Assembly: GCA_938003965.1 (NCBI GenBank)
Contig: CALKXI010000102.1
Coordinates: forward strand, 1-53,375
DNA: 53,375 nt
Source: an uncultured Chlorobiales bacterium
GTDB lineage: Bacteria; Bacteroidota; Chlorobiia; Chlorobiales; Thermochlorobacteraceae
Direction of reading: 5' to 3'
Below the pieces are notes generated by a model that ran no database searches, was not told where the DNA came from, and was given only the letters and a program-made list of their open reading frames with translations. The translations under genes were made by a program, and so were the position numbers. How positions within the stretch are numbered: the stretch's first letter is position 1; each line of letters opens with the position of its first letter. Of the stretch, positions 17,564 through 26,474 are shown in pieces.

Positions 17564-19210
17564 TTAAAAAACTTTTACGCAATTTCCGCCTGAATTTTGC
17601 GCATGATGCAGGGCTTTTTCTGCTCCTTCAAGCCAAAGGTCAAGGTCGGCTTGTTCATGGCGCAGTCTCGCCAGCCCGATACTTACCGTTGCTAAAATGG
17701 TGCGGAACTCGTCGTCCGTTTCAAATGGAAAATTGATAATTTGTTCTCGCACTTTTTCTGCCCAAAATCGAGCGTTTATTTCAGTAATGCCGTTTAAGCA
17801 GACGCCGAAGCGCATTTTGCCAATGCGCCCAACAAGGTCGTAGTTGCGAGCATTGGCGACAATCATACGTGCCGTTGCTTGCAGAAGATTAACAAGCGCA
17901 GTTGGATTATAGTTGCTTCGAGCTTCTATGCCTTTTTGGTCGTCAAATTCAATTAAAAGCAAGACTGTTTCGGAGCGCTCGCGTGTGGCACGGTTTATTT
18001 CATGACGCAGACGTTCAAAAAACGCTTTTGCCGAGAGAAGTCCTGTTACTTCATCAAACGGTGAGACTTGCTTGATGCGGTCTTTGAGCAAGAAATTGTT
18101 AAGCGAAAGAGACAATGCATTGACAAAAAAGCGCGCTTTTTGTGCGCTCTCTTGGCTGAAAAAGTGTTTGTGAGACGATTCCAGCGTTACAACGCCTGCG
18201 GTCAAATCGCCGAGTTTAATCGGCATAATCAGCATAGAGCCTTGTGCCGGCGCCAGACCAGCCTGGAGTTCCTCAGGGAAAAAACGAGGCAGGCTGCCGA
18301 GCGAAGAAAGGTCGTCAATGATGCCTGAACCGCCGTGCATCACTGCTTGCCCAACGGCCGAATGTTCTAAATCGACCAACGCGCCTTCAGCCACATAACT
18401 GCTCTTGGTGCGCACATTGCGAATGCGCAATTCCGAGCGCGAATTGATAAGTGAAAGCGCAAGATGGTCAAAGTCAATCACGCTCTGAATAGCATTGCAA
18501 AATGCCTGAATTTGCGGCTCAAGGTGTGGTTCTTTGTAAAGCGAATAAACAAAAGCAATTGCCGGCTCAACAAAGCGTATCGACTCCAAATGCCCCGCTT
18601 TGACAGCATAATTATCAATGAGTGAGGCACAAATTTTTCCGAACCGATTCAAAAGTTTAACGTGCCCCTGACGAAATGCGCCCTTCTGCAAACTATCGGC
18701 AAACAGAACGCCGTAAATCTGCTCACGATGAAACACCGGCACGCCCATAAACGACTTGATGCCCAAAGGAGTGCGATAGTATCGAATCAGTTTGGGCTCG
18801 TCTTCTACGCTGATTTCCGTGTAAAGTTGTCCGTTTCTGGCCAAAACGACTTGTGTAACCGCATCGCTTCCGAAGGCAAGCCATTTTTCAGTCGTGAAAA
18901 ACTCGGAAGAAACTTCTTTGTGTGCAAAGTAGATTTTTTTCTTGTTTGTGCTGACCCATGCAAAACAGACACAGTGAGCATGAACCGATGCGCTAATAGT
19001 GGCAAGAATCTCGGAAATCAGCGACCCTAACTCTTCTTCAAGGCTCAGCGATGCGTCGCATGGCAAAGTGGAATCAGGCTCAGCAAAAGGCTCGAGTTCA
19101 ATTTTGATGGTCTGAGAAGAGGTTTTCTCGGGTTTGTATTTACGGACATTGATGACGCCCTCGCCCAAGTCCATCGAAACAGTGTAATTGCCTTGCGTTT
19201 CCAACGTCAA
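17564..19210 (-). CDS. GAF-GAF-GGDEF protein with degenerate diguanylate cyclase site
   Basis: A cytoplasmic sensor of about 548 residues with no membrane segments. An N-terminal region leads into a first GAF domain (about 65-205), a second GAF domain (about 220-375), and a GGDEF-fold domain (about 385-548) that begins SPFDEVTGLLSAKAFFERL. The catalytic GGDEF loop is replaced by GKMRF (in VGRIGKMRFGVCL), so cyclic-di-GMP synthesis is not expected. It may bind GTP or c-di-GMP, or act as a protein scaffold. The start is uncertain: TTG at 19210, or ATG at 19174, which would remove 12 residues. The divergent neighbours are a small protein and a GAF-containing SpoIIE phosphatase, so a common signalling module is plausible. 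Confidence 0.82.
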   Translation of the reverse strand: MTLETQGNYTVSMDLGEGVINVRKYKPEKTSSQTIKIELEPFAEPDSTLPCDASLSLEEELGSLISEILATISASVHAHCVCFAWVSTNKKKIYFAHKEVSSEFFTTEKWLAFGSDAVTQVVLARNGQLYTEISVEDEPKLIRYYRTPLGIKSFMGVPVFHREQIYGVLFADSLQKGAFRQGHVKLLNRFGKICASLIDNYAVKAGHLESIRFVEPAIAFVYSLYKEPHLEPQIQAFCNAIQSVIDFDHLALSLINSRSELRIRNVRTKSSYVAEGALVDLEHSAVGQAVMHGGSGIIDDLSSLGSLPRFFPEELQAGLAPAQGSMLIMPIKLGDLTAGVVTLESSHKHFFSQESAQKARFFVNALSLSLNNFLLKDRIKQVSPFDEVTGLLSAKAFFERLRHEINRATRERSETVLLLIEFDDQKGIEARSNYNPTALVNLLQATARMIVANARNYDLVGRIGKMRFGVCLNGITEINARFWAEKVREQIINFPFETDDEFRTILATVSIGLARLRHEQADLDLWLEGAEKALHHAQNSGGNCVKVF

Positions 19211-19418
19211 ACTGCCGATTTGAAAATTATGGGAATCGCTTTTTCCGAAAAAGACACAAAAGTAACCATTTTTTCTCGAAGCTCAAACCCCAGAGCCGAA
19301 TCCTTGCGAGAGCGCCGAGCCAGTCGCGAAAAATCATAACGTTTTCCGAATATCTCTGTTTAATTTTACACCGTAAAGCGGTGCTCAATTTCGCAGTATA
19401 ATTTAACTCAGATGAGAT

Positions 19419-19679
19419 ATGACCGAACCACATTTTTTACACGAATGTAATTTGCATTTGCCACTATGGAAGTGTTTGGAGATGGGGTGCAAAGCACAGT
19501 ATGAAGAATTGCAACGATTCATCAATGAAAAATCGCAGAACCCCGATAGCAAAGAGAGCCAAGAGGTGCTTGAAGCCTTGTATTTGCTTAGCACCTACTT
19601 TCCCGAAAGTCCCATTTTTGATTGCACAGAAACGAAGCCTGCGACGCACGAGCCACCTGCTGATGTTCATCATCCATAA
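19419..19679 (+). CDS. Small Cys/His-containing protein of unknown function
   Basis: An 86-residue protein with an ATG start, 12 bases ahead of the SpoIIE phosphatase gene, so almost certainly co-transcribed with it. The N-terminus has clustered Cys and His residues (HECNLHLPLWKCLEMGC), which could bind a metal. A helical middle (QYEELQRFINEKS) and a short acidic/proline-rich tail follow. I recognise no family. A TATAAT-like sequence near 19397 could be its promoter. The position suggests an accessory or regulator of the phosphatase, but this is inference from the neighbourhood only. Confidence 0.65.
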   Translation: MTEPHFLHECNLHLPLWKCLEMGCKAQYEELQRFINEKSQNPDSKESQEVLEALYLLSTYFPESPIFDCTETKPATHEPPADVHHP

Positions 19680-19691
19680 TTATGGCGAACG

Positions 19692-21383
19692 ATGCCCGAA
19701 CTTGACGAACAAACTCAACCGCTCTCAACCCTCGAGCTGAACTCGCTTTTAGAAACAAGCAAAGTGCTTGTGGCGTCGACAGATGTCGACCAAATGCTTT
19801 CTCATGTGTTGCGCACAGTGATGGGCAAGTATGTGCTCTCGCGCGCTGCGATAAGCATTATCGAGCGTCAGGAGGAAAGTGAGTACTATACCCTTGCCAA
19901 GTATCGTGGGCTTGCTTCGCCGCCGAAGCGGTTCGAGAATTTAAGTGCGTTCATGGAAGCAAATCAGTTTGAGCAGTGTGTGCCGCTCGTTTCGCAGACA
20001 CGGCGAATTGGCTGTTTGCTTCTGGGAAAAAAAATCACGAATGCGCCCTACACCAATTCTGAAATAGCCTTTCTCGAATCACTGGCTGCACTGACTGCAA
20101 GCGCGCTCGAGAGCGCATTCACGCTTCAAGAAATGAAGCGGCTCAATCGCAACCTCGACCAAACCGTTCAAAAACTTAAAACCCTCTTTGAACTGACGAA
20201 CTCCTACACGGTTTGGCTTTCGCGTGAGGAGATTCTCAAAATTTTTTCGCGCTCTGTTTCAGGACAAATGCTTATTCGAGCGTACATCGTGGTGATGATT
20301 GACGAAAGCGGCAAGCCTGTTACTGAACTCTCGCTTGGCATAGAACTGCAGAACCTTTCCCAAGGTCAGCAATTTCAATACGAATTAGAAAAAGCGTTTC
20401 AGACGCAAAAGCCGATGAACATTACGCACGACGACTATCCTATGCTGTATTTGAGCGGTTTGCACTACATCGTGCCGATGCGCAACAATGACAAAACGAT
20501 TGGCTTGTTTTTATGTGGAGAGCACGTAACAAAACAACCCTTTTCAGAAACGGACTTGGATTTTATTTCGCTTGCAGCCGCACAAGCGGCTAATGCGTTG
20601 GAACAAGCGCGCCTGTTCAAAGAAACGCTCGAAGTGCAAGCGATGGAAAAAGAGCTGCAAGTTGCCAAAGAAATTCAAACCGCCTTGCTCCCGAAAACGT
20701 TGCCTGTTATCTCAGGCATTGAATTGGCAGCAAAAAACATCCCGACCAAGCAAGTCGGAGGCGATTACTACGACATCATGATGCTCGACGCGCAACACCT
20801 GTTTCTTGCAATTGCTGACGTGACCGGCAAAGGCACACCAGCCGCACTACTGATGGCAAACTTGCAAGCCTCTATCAAAGCCTACATGAACGCCTTCAAT
20901 CCTGAAACTTTCAATCTGTCCAAAGTCGTCGGAAAAATCAACAACATCATCTACGAAAATACACCTGCCGATAAGTTTATCACTTTCTTCTGCGCAGTGA
21001 TTAACCTTCAAACGCGCACAATGATTTCTATCAACGCTGGACACAATCCGCCCTATCTTCTCAAAAAATCAGGTGCGGTTCAAAGGCTCACAAAAGGGGG
21101 CTTGATTCTCGGCGTCATTTCAACTCTCATGCCTTACGAAGTCGAGACCACTGTCTTGGAGTCAGGCGATGTGCTCTTGCTTTTCACCGACGGCGTAACC
21201 GAATCCATGAACCGAAAACGAGAAGAATTCGGCGAAGAACGACTCGAGACAATTCTTAAAGCACATGCCGATAAACCTGCATCATCACTCATTGAGAAAA
21301 TCATAGAGGAAACCGCACGATTCCAACCGATGGGCGAACAGCACGACGACATCACCCTCGTCTGTATGAAACTGTCTGTATGA
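19692..21383 (+). CDS. GAF-domain PP2C-type protein phosphatase (SpoIIE/RsbU-like)
   Basis: A 563-residue soluble phosphatase. Two GAF-like regions (about 20-140 and 165-305) precede a short coiled coil (VQAMEKELQVAKEIQTALLP), the usual linker of RsbU-type enzymes. The PP2C/SpoIIE domain (about 325-560) keeps its metal-binding aspartates in VGGDYYDI, IADVTGKGTPAALLMA, LLFTDGVTE and EQHDDITLV. Such enzymes dephosphorylate anti-sigma factor antagonists in partner-switching pathways. No STAS antagonist or HATPase kinase gene lies in the window, so the partner is elsewhere or different. The last codons sit in a 14-bp tandem duplication. Confidence 0.9.
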   Translation: MPELDEQTQPLSTLELNSLLETSKVLVASTDVDQMLSHVLRTVMGKYVLSRAAISIIERQEESEYYTLAKYRGLASPPKRFENLSAFMEANQFEQCVPLVSQTRRIGCLLLGKKITNAPYTNSEIAFLESLAALTASALESAFTLQEMKRLNRNLDQTVQKLKTLFELTNSYTVWLSREEILKIFSRSVSGQMLIRAYIVVMIDESGKPVTELSLGIELQNLSQGQQFQYELEKAFQTQKPMNITHDDYPMLYLSGLHYIVPMRNNDKTIGLFLCGEHVTKQPFSETDLDFISLAAAQAANALEQARLFKETLEVQAMEKELQVAKEIQTALLPKTLPVISGIELAAKNIPTKQVGGDYYDIMMLDAQHLFLAIADVTGKGTPAALLMANLQASIKAYMNAFNPETFNLSKVVGKINNIIYENTPADKFITFFCAVINLQTRTMISINAGHNPPYLLKKSGAVQRLTKGGLILGVISTLMPYEVETTVLESGDVLLLFTDGVTESMNRKREEFGEERLETILKAHADKPASSLIEKIIEETARFQPMGEQHDDITLVCMKLSV

Positions 21384-21388
21384 AACTC
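21361..21388 (+). repeat. 14-bp tandem duplication at the end of the SpoIIE phosphatase gene
   Basis: TCTGTATGAAACTG (21361-21374) is followed by TCTGTATGAAACTC (21375-21388). Because 14 is not a multiple of three, the second copy is read in another frame and supplies the TGA stop. Confidence 0.7.
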
Positions 21389-21400
21389 TCCTGAAAACAA

Positions 21401-21426
21401 AAAGCCGACTCTTGCGAATCGGCTTT
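21401..21426. terminator. Shared terminator between the phosphatase gene and korB
   Basis: AAAGCCGA (21401-21408) pairs with TCGGCTTT (21419-21426) around a 10-nt loop. It lies between convergent genes. On the minus strand the stem is followed by TTTTGTTTTC, so it can serve both sides. Confidence 0.78.
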
Positions 21427-21449
21427 CACTGGTCATAGAACAGCAACCC

Positions 21450-22505
21450 TCAAGCGACAGTCCAAGTCTCTTTGCCACGAAGCAGTGCGTCTAAATCGCC
21501 TTCACCTTTTTCTGTAGCGTGTTGGATTTGGTCAATCAGAGCGTCTTCATAGCAGAATCGCGCTTCGGAATAGAACACCCCGAACGGACGTGGCATGTAG
21601 TGTTCAGAGCCAGGCTCATCGAAGAAGCGCGTTAAAATGTCCGCTTTGGTGCGGTCGTGTTCGTCGTGAATCCAAAGGTCATCTTTGGAAACGTTTGGAA
21701 GTGTAAGGTCAACAACGATGGGCTTCAGCCCAAAAAGTTTAATGCCCTTGTCGTTGTTCTTGCCAAAGACGAGCGGCTTGCCGTGCTCGAGGAAGAGGTC
21801 GTTTTCAGCTTTGACGTCTTTTCCCGTGAAGTCCTCGAACGCACCGTCGTTGAAGATGACGCAGTTTTGATAAATCTCCAAGAACGAAGTGCCTTTGTGA
21901 GCGTGAGCACGTTTGAGCATTTCGCGCAAATGTTTGACATCGCGGTCCATGGTGCGCGCGATAAATGTGCCGCCAGCTCCGAGTGCAAAAGCAAGCGGAT
22001 TGATAGGATAATCAACAGTGCCGTAAGGCGATGATTTCGTAACAAAACCAGTGGGCGATGTTGGCGAGTATTGCCCTTTGGTCAATCCATAAATTTCGTT
22101 GTTGAAGAGCAGCACATTGACGTTCAAATTGCGTCGGAGTAAGTGAAGCATATGATTGCCGCCGATGGAAAGCAAATCCCCATCGCCACCGACAATCCAT
22201 ACATCAAGGTCAGGGCGCGCGACTTTCAAGCCGGTGGCAATCGCCGCTGCGCGTCCGTGAATGCTGTGAATGCCGAAGGTTTCCATGTAGTATGGGAAGC
22301 GCGAGGAGCACCCGATTCCCGACACAAAAACAATGTTTTCGCGTGGCACGCCGAGTTCGGGCAATACGGCTTGAACTTGCTTCAAGATGGAATAATCGCC
22401 GCACCCTGGACACCAGCGCACTTCTTGCTCCGATACAAAATCTTTCGGCGTCAAAACGGGCAAATCCATGTGCTTCCCGTTGCCCTGTAAATCTAATGCT
22501 GACAT
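21450..22505 (-). CDS. korB: 2-oxoglutarate:ferredoxin oxidoreductase, beta subunit
   Basis: The thiamine-pyrophosphate subunit of a 2-oxoacid:ferredoxin oxidoreductase, 351 residues. [13 protein letters not shown] lies near 31-43. Then come [20 protein letters not shown] and the TPP/Mg site [13 protein letters not shown], then [19 protein letters not shown]. It starts 2 bases after the korA stop with an AGGAG-type ribosome binding site. In Chlorobiota this enzyme carboxylates succinyl-CoA in the reductive TCA cycle. In heterotrophs it runs oxidatively. Direction cannot be told from sequence. The neighbour and subunit form fit the 2-oxoglutarate type better than pyruvate synthase. Confidence 0.93.
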   Translation of the reverse strand: MSALDLQGNGKHMDLPVLTPKDFVSEQEVRWCPGCGDYSILKQVQAVLPELGVPRENIVFVSGIGCSSRFPYYMETFGIHSIHGRAAAIATGLKVARPDLDVWIVGGDGDLLSIGGNHMLHLLRRNLNVNVLLFNNEIYGLTKGQYSPTSPTGFVTKSSPYGTVDYPINPLAFALGAGGTFIARTMDRDVKHLREMLKRAHAHKGTSFLEIYQNCVIFNDGAFEDFTGKDVKAENDLFLEHGKPLVFGKNNDKGIKLFGLKPIVVDLTLPNVSKDDLWIHDEHDRTKADILTRFFDEPGSEHYMPRPFGVFYSEARFCYEDALIDQIQHATEKGEGDLDALLRGKETWTVA

Positions 22506-22507
22506 AC

Positions 22508-24379
22508 TTACTTCTCCTTTTGATTTAGGGTTGCGATGATTTTTTCTTTGAGTTCCGAGACCGTGAACGGCATGCCTTGAACCTTGTTGAATTGCACGGC
22601 AGGCACAAGGAATTTTTCACGAATGAGCCGCGAGAGTTGCCCCATGTTGAGTTCAGGAATCAGAACTTTGTCGAAGTTGTAGATGAGTTCGCCGAGATTT
22701 TTCGGGAACGGATTCAGGTAGGTCAAATGCGCGTGTGAAACGTCGTAGCCTTCGTCGCGCAAATCGCGCACGGCGGTTTTGATTGAGCCATAAGTTGAAC
22801 CCCAGCCCAAGACGAGCAATTTGCCTTTGGTTGTGCCGTTGTCAATGGTTTGAAGCGGAATCGCATTGGCAATTTTCTCAACCTTTTCGGCGCGTAGTTT
22901 CGTCATGAGTTCGTGGTTTTCGCCGTCGTAAGAAATGTTGCCCGTTTCGTGTTGTTTTTCCAATCCGCCGACACGATGCTCCAAGCCTTTTGTGCCCGGA
23001 ATTGCCCATTCGCGTGCACCGTTTTCCTTGCGCTTGTAAGGCAAGAAAGGTGGGTCGTTCGGGTTGCGCGGTGCAGCAAACTTGACCTTGAAGTCAGGCA
23101 ACTCGCTTGTCGTTGGAAATCGCCATGGTTCTGCACCATTGGCAATGTAGCCATCAGTGAGGCAGATAACCGGCGTCATAAATTCAACGGCGAGCCGAGC
23201 CGCTTCAAAGACAGCGTTGAAGCAATCGGCAGGCGAATTTGCCGCAATAATCGGAACAGGCGATTCGCCGTGTCTGCCGAACATAGCCATCAAAAGGTCG
23301 GATTGCTCCGTCTTCGTTGGCAAGCCTGTTGATGGTCCACCGCGTTGCACATCAATAATCACAATCGGCAGTTCGAGCGAGACCGCAAGCCCGATTGCTT
23401 CTTCTTTCAAATCCATGCCCGGACCTGAGGTAGAAGTCGCTGCAAGATGTCCCCCATACGCCGCACCAATCGCTGCACACATGGCCGCAATTTCATCTTC
23501 GGCTTGGAAGGTCTTAACGCCAAAATTTTTATGCTTCGAGAGTTCGTGCAGAATATCAGACGCAGGCGTGATAGGATAAGAGCCAAGGAAGAGCGGCAAG
23601 CCCGATTTCTTGGACGCTGCAATAAGCCCATAAGCTGTGGCTTGATTGCCCATAATGTGGCGGTAGGTGCCCGCAGGCAACTGTGCTTTTCTGACCTCAT
23701 AGCGCGTGGTAAAAATCTCCGTCGCATCGCCGTAACTGTAGCCCGCTTGCAGGGCTTTGATATTCGCTTCGGCGATTTCAGGCTTCTTTTTGAATTTCTC
23801 GCGAATGCTTTTGATGGTGTAATCGAGCGGACGGTTGTAGAGCCAGAAGAGCAACCCGAGCACAAACATGTTCTTCGAGCGGTCAATCTCTTTGGTGCCT
23901 AAGCCTGTGCCTTCGAGTGCCATGCGCGTGAGTTTGCCGATTTCAATGGCATAGACGTGATACTTCGTCAGCGAACCATCGGTGAGCGGATTGGTTTTGC
24001 AATTCGCTAATTGAAGATTTTTCTCATCGAAGCCGTCGACATTAGCGATGATGATTTTACCTTCTTTGAGAAATTTCAAATTGGCTTTGAGCGCGGCGGC
24101 GTTCATGGCAACGAGCACGTCGATTTTGTCGCCGGGCGTAAAAATTTCTTTGCTTCCGAATTGAACTTGAAATCCTGAGACGCCCGCAAGAGTGCCAGCA
24201 GGGGCGCGAATTTCGGCAGGGTAGTTGGGAAACGTGTTGAGGTCGTTTCCTAAAATCGCAGTGGTTTCGCTGAACTGCGTTCCGGTGAGTTGCATGCCGT
24301 CACCTGAATCGCCAGCGAAAAGAATCGTAACATCTTGCTTCGTTTCAACATGAAGCGGACGATTTTTGACTTCGCTCAT
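22508..24379 (-). CDS. korA: 2-oxoglutarate:ferredoxin oxidoreductase, fused gamma-alpha subunit
   Basis: A 623-residue protein in which the gamma domain (about 15-200, with [16 protein letters not shown] and [13 protein letters not shown]) is fused ahead of the alpha domain (about 240-600). The alpha part has [55 protein letters not shown] and [18 protein letters not shown]. The fused form is the usual one for KorA in Chlorobiota and Bacteroidota. AAAGGAG precedes the start. A TACATTTG (minus strand, 24482-24489) could be its -7 promoter element, without a clear -33. No ferredoxin gene is adjacent. Confidence 0.93.
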   Translation of the reverse strand: MSEVKNRPLHVETKQDVTILFAGDSGDGMQLTGTQFSETTAILGNDLNTFPNYPAEIRAPAGTLAGVSGFQVQFGSKEIFTPGDKIDVLVAMNAAALKANLKFLKEGKIIIANVDGFDEKNLQLANCKTNPLTDGSLTKYHVYAIEIGKLTRMALEGTGLGTKEIDRSKNMFVLGLLFWLYNRPLDYTIKSIREKFKKKPEIAEANIKALQAGYSYGDATEIFTTRYEVRKAQLPAGTYRHIMGNQATAYGLIAASKKSGLPLFLGSYPITPASDILHELSKHKNFGVKTFQAEDEIAAMCAAIGAAYGGHLAATSTSGPGMDLKEEAIGLAVSLELPIVIIDVQRGGPSTGLPTKTEQSDLLMAMFGRHGESPVPIIAANSPADCFNAVFEAARLAVEFMTPVICLTDGYIANGAEPWRFPTTSELPDFKVKFAAPRNPNDPPFLPYKRKENGAREWAIPGTKGLEHRVGGLEKQHETGNISYDGENHELMTKLRAEKVEKIANAIPLQTIDNGTTKGKLLVLGWGSTYGSIKTAVRDLRDEGYDVSHAHLTYLNPFPKNLGELIYNFDKVLIPELNMGQLSRLIREKFLVPAVQFNKVQGMPFTVSELKEKIIATLNQKEK

Positions 24380-24495
24380 CGTTATTCTCCTTTACTTCTT
24401 TAATACTGAAAAACACACTTGCCCGAAATTTGAGCGATATGCAAAGAACATTCGGACAAGCGGGGTTTGATAAAACTGTTACAAATGTATGCAAT

Positions 24496-25200
24496 CTAAT
24501 TCAGATTTCCTACTTGATGTATCGGCCTACTTGAAGTGGCTTGTTTCATTTGTTGTTGGATTCCAATCACAATCAAAAGGTTGCTCAGCGTCAGCAGGCT
24601 TTCGGCTAAACCATGCAGAAGGTCGTCGTGTGTGAGCGTTGGATAGCCGCGCACTTTTGAGAAGTGCATGCAAACAATCGTAACGCCAATAAAGACGAGC
24701 ACAAACCAAAAGCCGAAGACCGTAACGGGTGAGAAGATGGATTTATCGCGCCGGTAAACGAAAAGAAGCGAAATGAGAAAGCAGAAATACACGCCACTTG
24801 AAATTTGAAAAATCATCTCGATGAACTTGGCGCGCCAATAGAGTTCAGGAAGGGTTTGAACCGATTGAAACACGATTAGCAACAGAAACGCCGACGGGCT
24901 TAACGCCTCACGCTTGATTTTGCGACCGAACAGGAGCGAGAGCGAACCGTAAAGCAAGCACACACTTCCAACGAAGTTGACGACCTTGGAAGCCTCGAGC
25001 CAAAAATGAATTTCATCACTTGTGAGATGAAAGGCAATCACGCACCAGCCGCCTGCCCAATGCGGAAGCATCAAGAGTGCAAACTTCTTGATGTCGTTGC
25101 GCCCAATCAAGTTTCCGTAGCGATAAAGCAAGAGCGCAGCCAGCCCCCACTCAATCATAGAGGAGATGTGAACAATCCAAGTTGGAATCGAGAGCAACAT
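24496..25200 (-). CDS. Ycf49-like membrane protein (DUF2499 plus DUF3593-like halves)
   Basis: A 234-residue integral membrane protein with about six or seven helices. The first 95 residues (LSIPTWIVHISSMIEWGLAA, then LMLPHWAGGWCVIAFHLT) look like Ycf49/DUF2499 of cyanobacteria and plastids. The last 100 (GFWFVLVFIGVTIVCMHFSK, then DDLLHGLAESLLTLSNLLIV) look like DUF3593, which in cyanobacteria is, as I recall, a separate gene. This would make it a fusion. It lies 9 bases after bchP, so it is co-transcribed with a bacteriochlorophyll gene. The function is unknown. The family distribution and the neighbour point to photosynthesis. The family match is from memory of sequence patterns. Confidence 0.7.
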   Translation of the reverse strand: MLLSIPTWIVHISSMIEWGLAALLLYRYGNLIGRNDIKKFALLMLPHWAGGWCVIAFHLTSDEIHFWLEASKVVNFVGSVCLLYGSLSLLFGRKIKREALSPSAFLLLIVFQSVQTLPELYWRAKFIEMIFQISSGVYFCFLISLLFVYRRDKSIFSPVTVFGFWFVLVFIGVTIVCMHFSKVRGYPTLTHDDLLHGLAESLLTLSNLLIVIGIQQQMKQATSSRPIHQVGNLN

Positions 25201-25209
25201 GACTTCCTC

Positions 25210-26358
25210 TTACTTTCCTATCGCCAAGTGGTAGAGATTTTTCGCGGTGATTTTCAGTTGCACCCAAAGCGGCGCAGGCACCATTTTTTTGTAAAGGTAA
25301 GAGTCAAACGAAATTTGTTGGACGTGCTGGTCTTCTAAAATCGCAACGAAGCTTTCGCGCAGGCGGTCGTTGCGATAATAAATTGACTGCATCAACCCGA
25401 GCCCTGTGAAAATAATGCCAAACTGCTTGCGGAAATTTTTTTCATACTTCGAGAGCGGCGAGCCTTTGCCTTTGAGATGATCGACAAGCGTTTCGGCGGC
25501 CATTTTCCCTGATTTCATTGCAAAGAAAATGCCTTCGCCGTTAGAAGGCGTAACCAGCCCTGCTGCATCGCCAACGAGCATAGCATTGCCTTTGACAAAG
25601 CGTTTGCGCGGGTGCATCGGAATTTTAGCAGCCTCTTCGTAATATGGCTTCGCTTGAATACCAAGTTTCTCAATGAATCGCGCTTGAAGATGTTTGATAT
25701 TGGCTTTGCCGTCTTCAGTGCCTGTGCCAATGGCAATGTGGTCGGCTTTCGGAAATACCCAAGCGTAAAAATCAGGTGAGACTTCGCCGTCATACCAAAT
25801 CTCGACTAAGTTTTCATAGCGGGCAAGTTCCTCACACAAGTGAAAGCGTTGTTGAATGGCAACGGCTTTGAATTCATTTGGCGGAAAGGCTAAATCGAGC
25901 GCAACTTTGGAGTTTGCGCCATCTGCACCAATCACATACTTTGCCTGGACTTCCTCTGTGCCGCCCTTCACATCAATCAAGAGCCGATAGTTACTGTCGG
26001 TTTCTTTAATTGTTCTGAATTTACCCTCGAGAAGCACTGCACCGTTTTGTGCCGCACGTTCGCGCAAGAATTTATCGAAGCGCTCACGCCGAACCATGCC
26101 CACAAATCCGTTCGGCATGGACATTGTAACCAGTCTGCCCTTAGGAGAGCGCACCGCCATGTGCGTAACTTTACGCTCAACTAAAAAGTCAGGGATTTCA
26201 AACTCTTCAATCAGACCAAGTGGAATTGCGCCGCCGCAGGGTTTGGCGTTGTTCAAATTGCGCTCAATGAGAATCGTGGAAAGCCCTTTTTTGGCAAGTT
26301 CATTGGCGGCTGAGGCACCGGCAGGTCCGCCTCCGACAACGGCGACATCGACATTCAT
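25210..26358 (-). CDS. bchP: Geranylgeranyl reductase, BchP/ChlP type
   Basis: A flavin-dependent reductase of 382 residues that would saturate the geranylgeranyl tail of (bacterio)chlorophyll. The FAD-binding motif [12 protein letters not shown] is at 7-18. The family signature [19 protein letters not shown] starts near 39, and [20 protein letters not shown] follows. The C-terminal [20 protein letters not shown] completes the flavin site. The motif set resembles BchP of phototrophs more than the archaeal-lipid or menaquinone reductases of the same family. AAAGGAG precedes the ATG. This is the main evidence for a phototroph. Reduction of menaquinone or other isoprenoid tails is the alternative role. 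Confidence 0.82.
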   Translation of the reverse strand: MNVDVAVVGGGPAGASAANELAKKGLSTILIERNLNNAKPCGGAIPLGLIEEFEIPDFLVERKVTHMAVRSPKGRLVTMSMPNGFVGMVRRERFDKFLRERAAQNGAVLLEGKFRTIKETDSNYRLLIDVKGGTEEVQAKYVIGADGANSKVALDLAFPPNEFKAVAIQQRFHLCEELARYENLVEIWYDGEVSPDFYAWVFPKADHIAIGTGTEDGKANIKHLQARFIEKLGIQAKPYYEEAAKIPMHPRKRFVKGNAMLVGDAAGLVTPSNGEGIFFAMKSGKMAAETLVDHLKGKGSPLSKYEKNFRKQFGIIFTGLGLMQSIYYRNDRLRESFVAILEDQHVQQISFDSYLYKKMVPAPLWVQLKITAKNLYHLAIGK

Positions 26359-26474
26359 ACAGCTTACTCCTTTTGGGTTACTTCTGAAAAATACCTAAAA
26401 GAAGTTAGGGCTTTTCGGTATTCTGGTGCAGTCGTTTTCGCCAATCAAAATGGTCGTTTCGGACGATTTATCGC

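Noticed and set aside
23407-23902. Long open frames on both strands inside korA
   Set aside because: They lie entirely within the well-supported korA gene and encode no known motif. They are by-products of codon bias.
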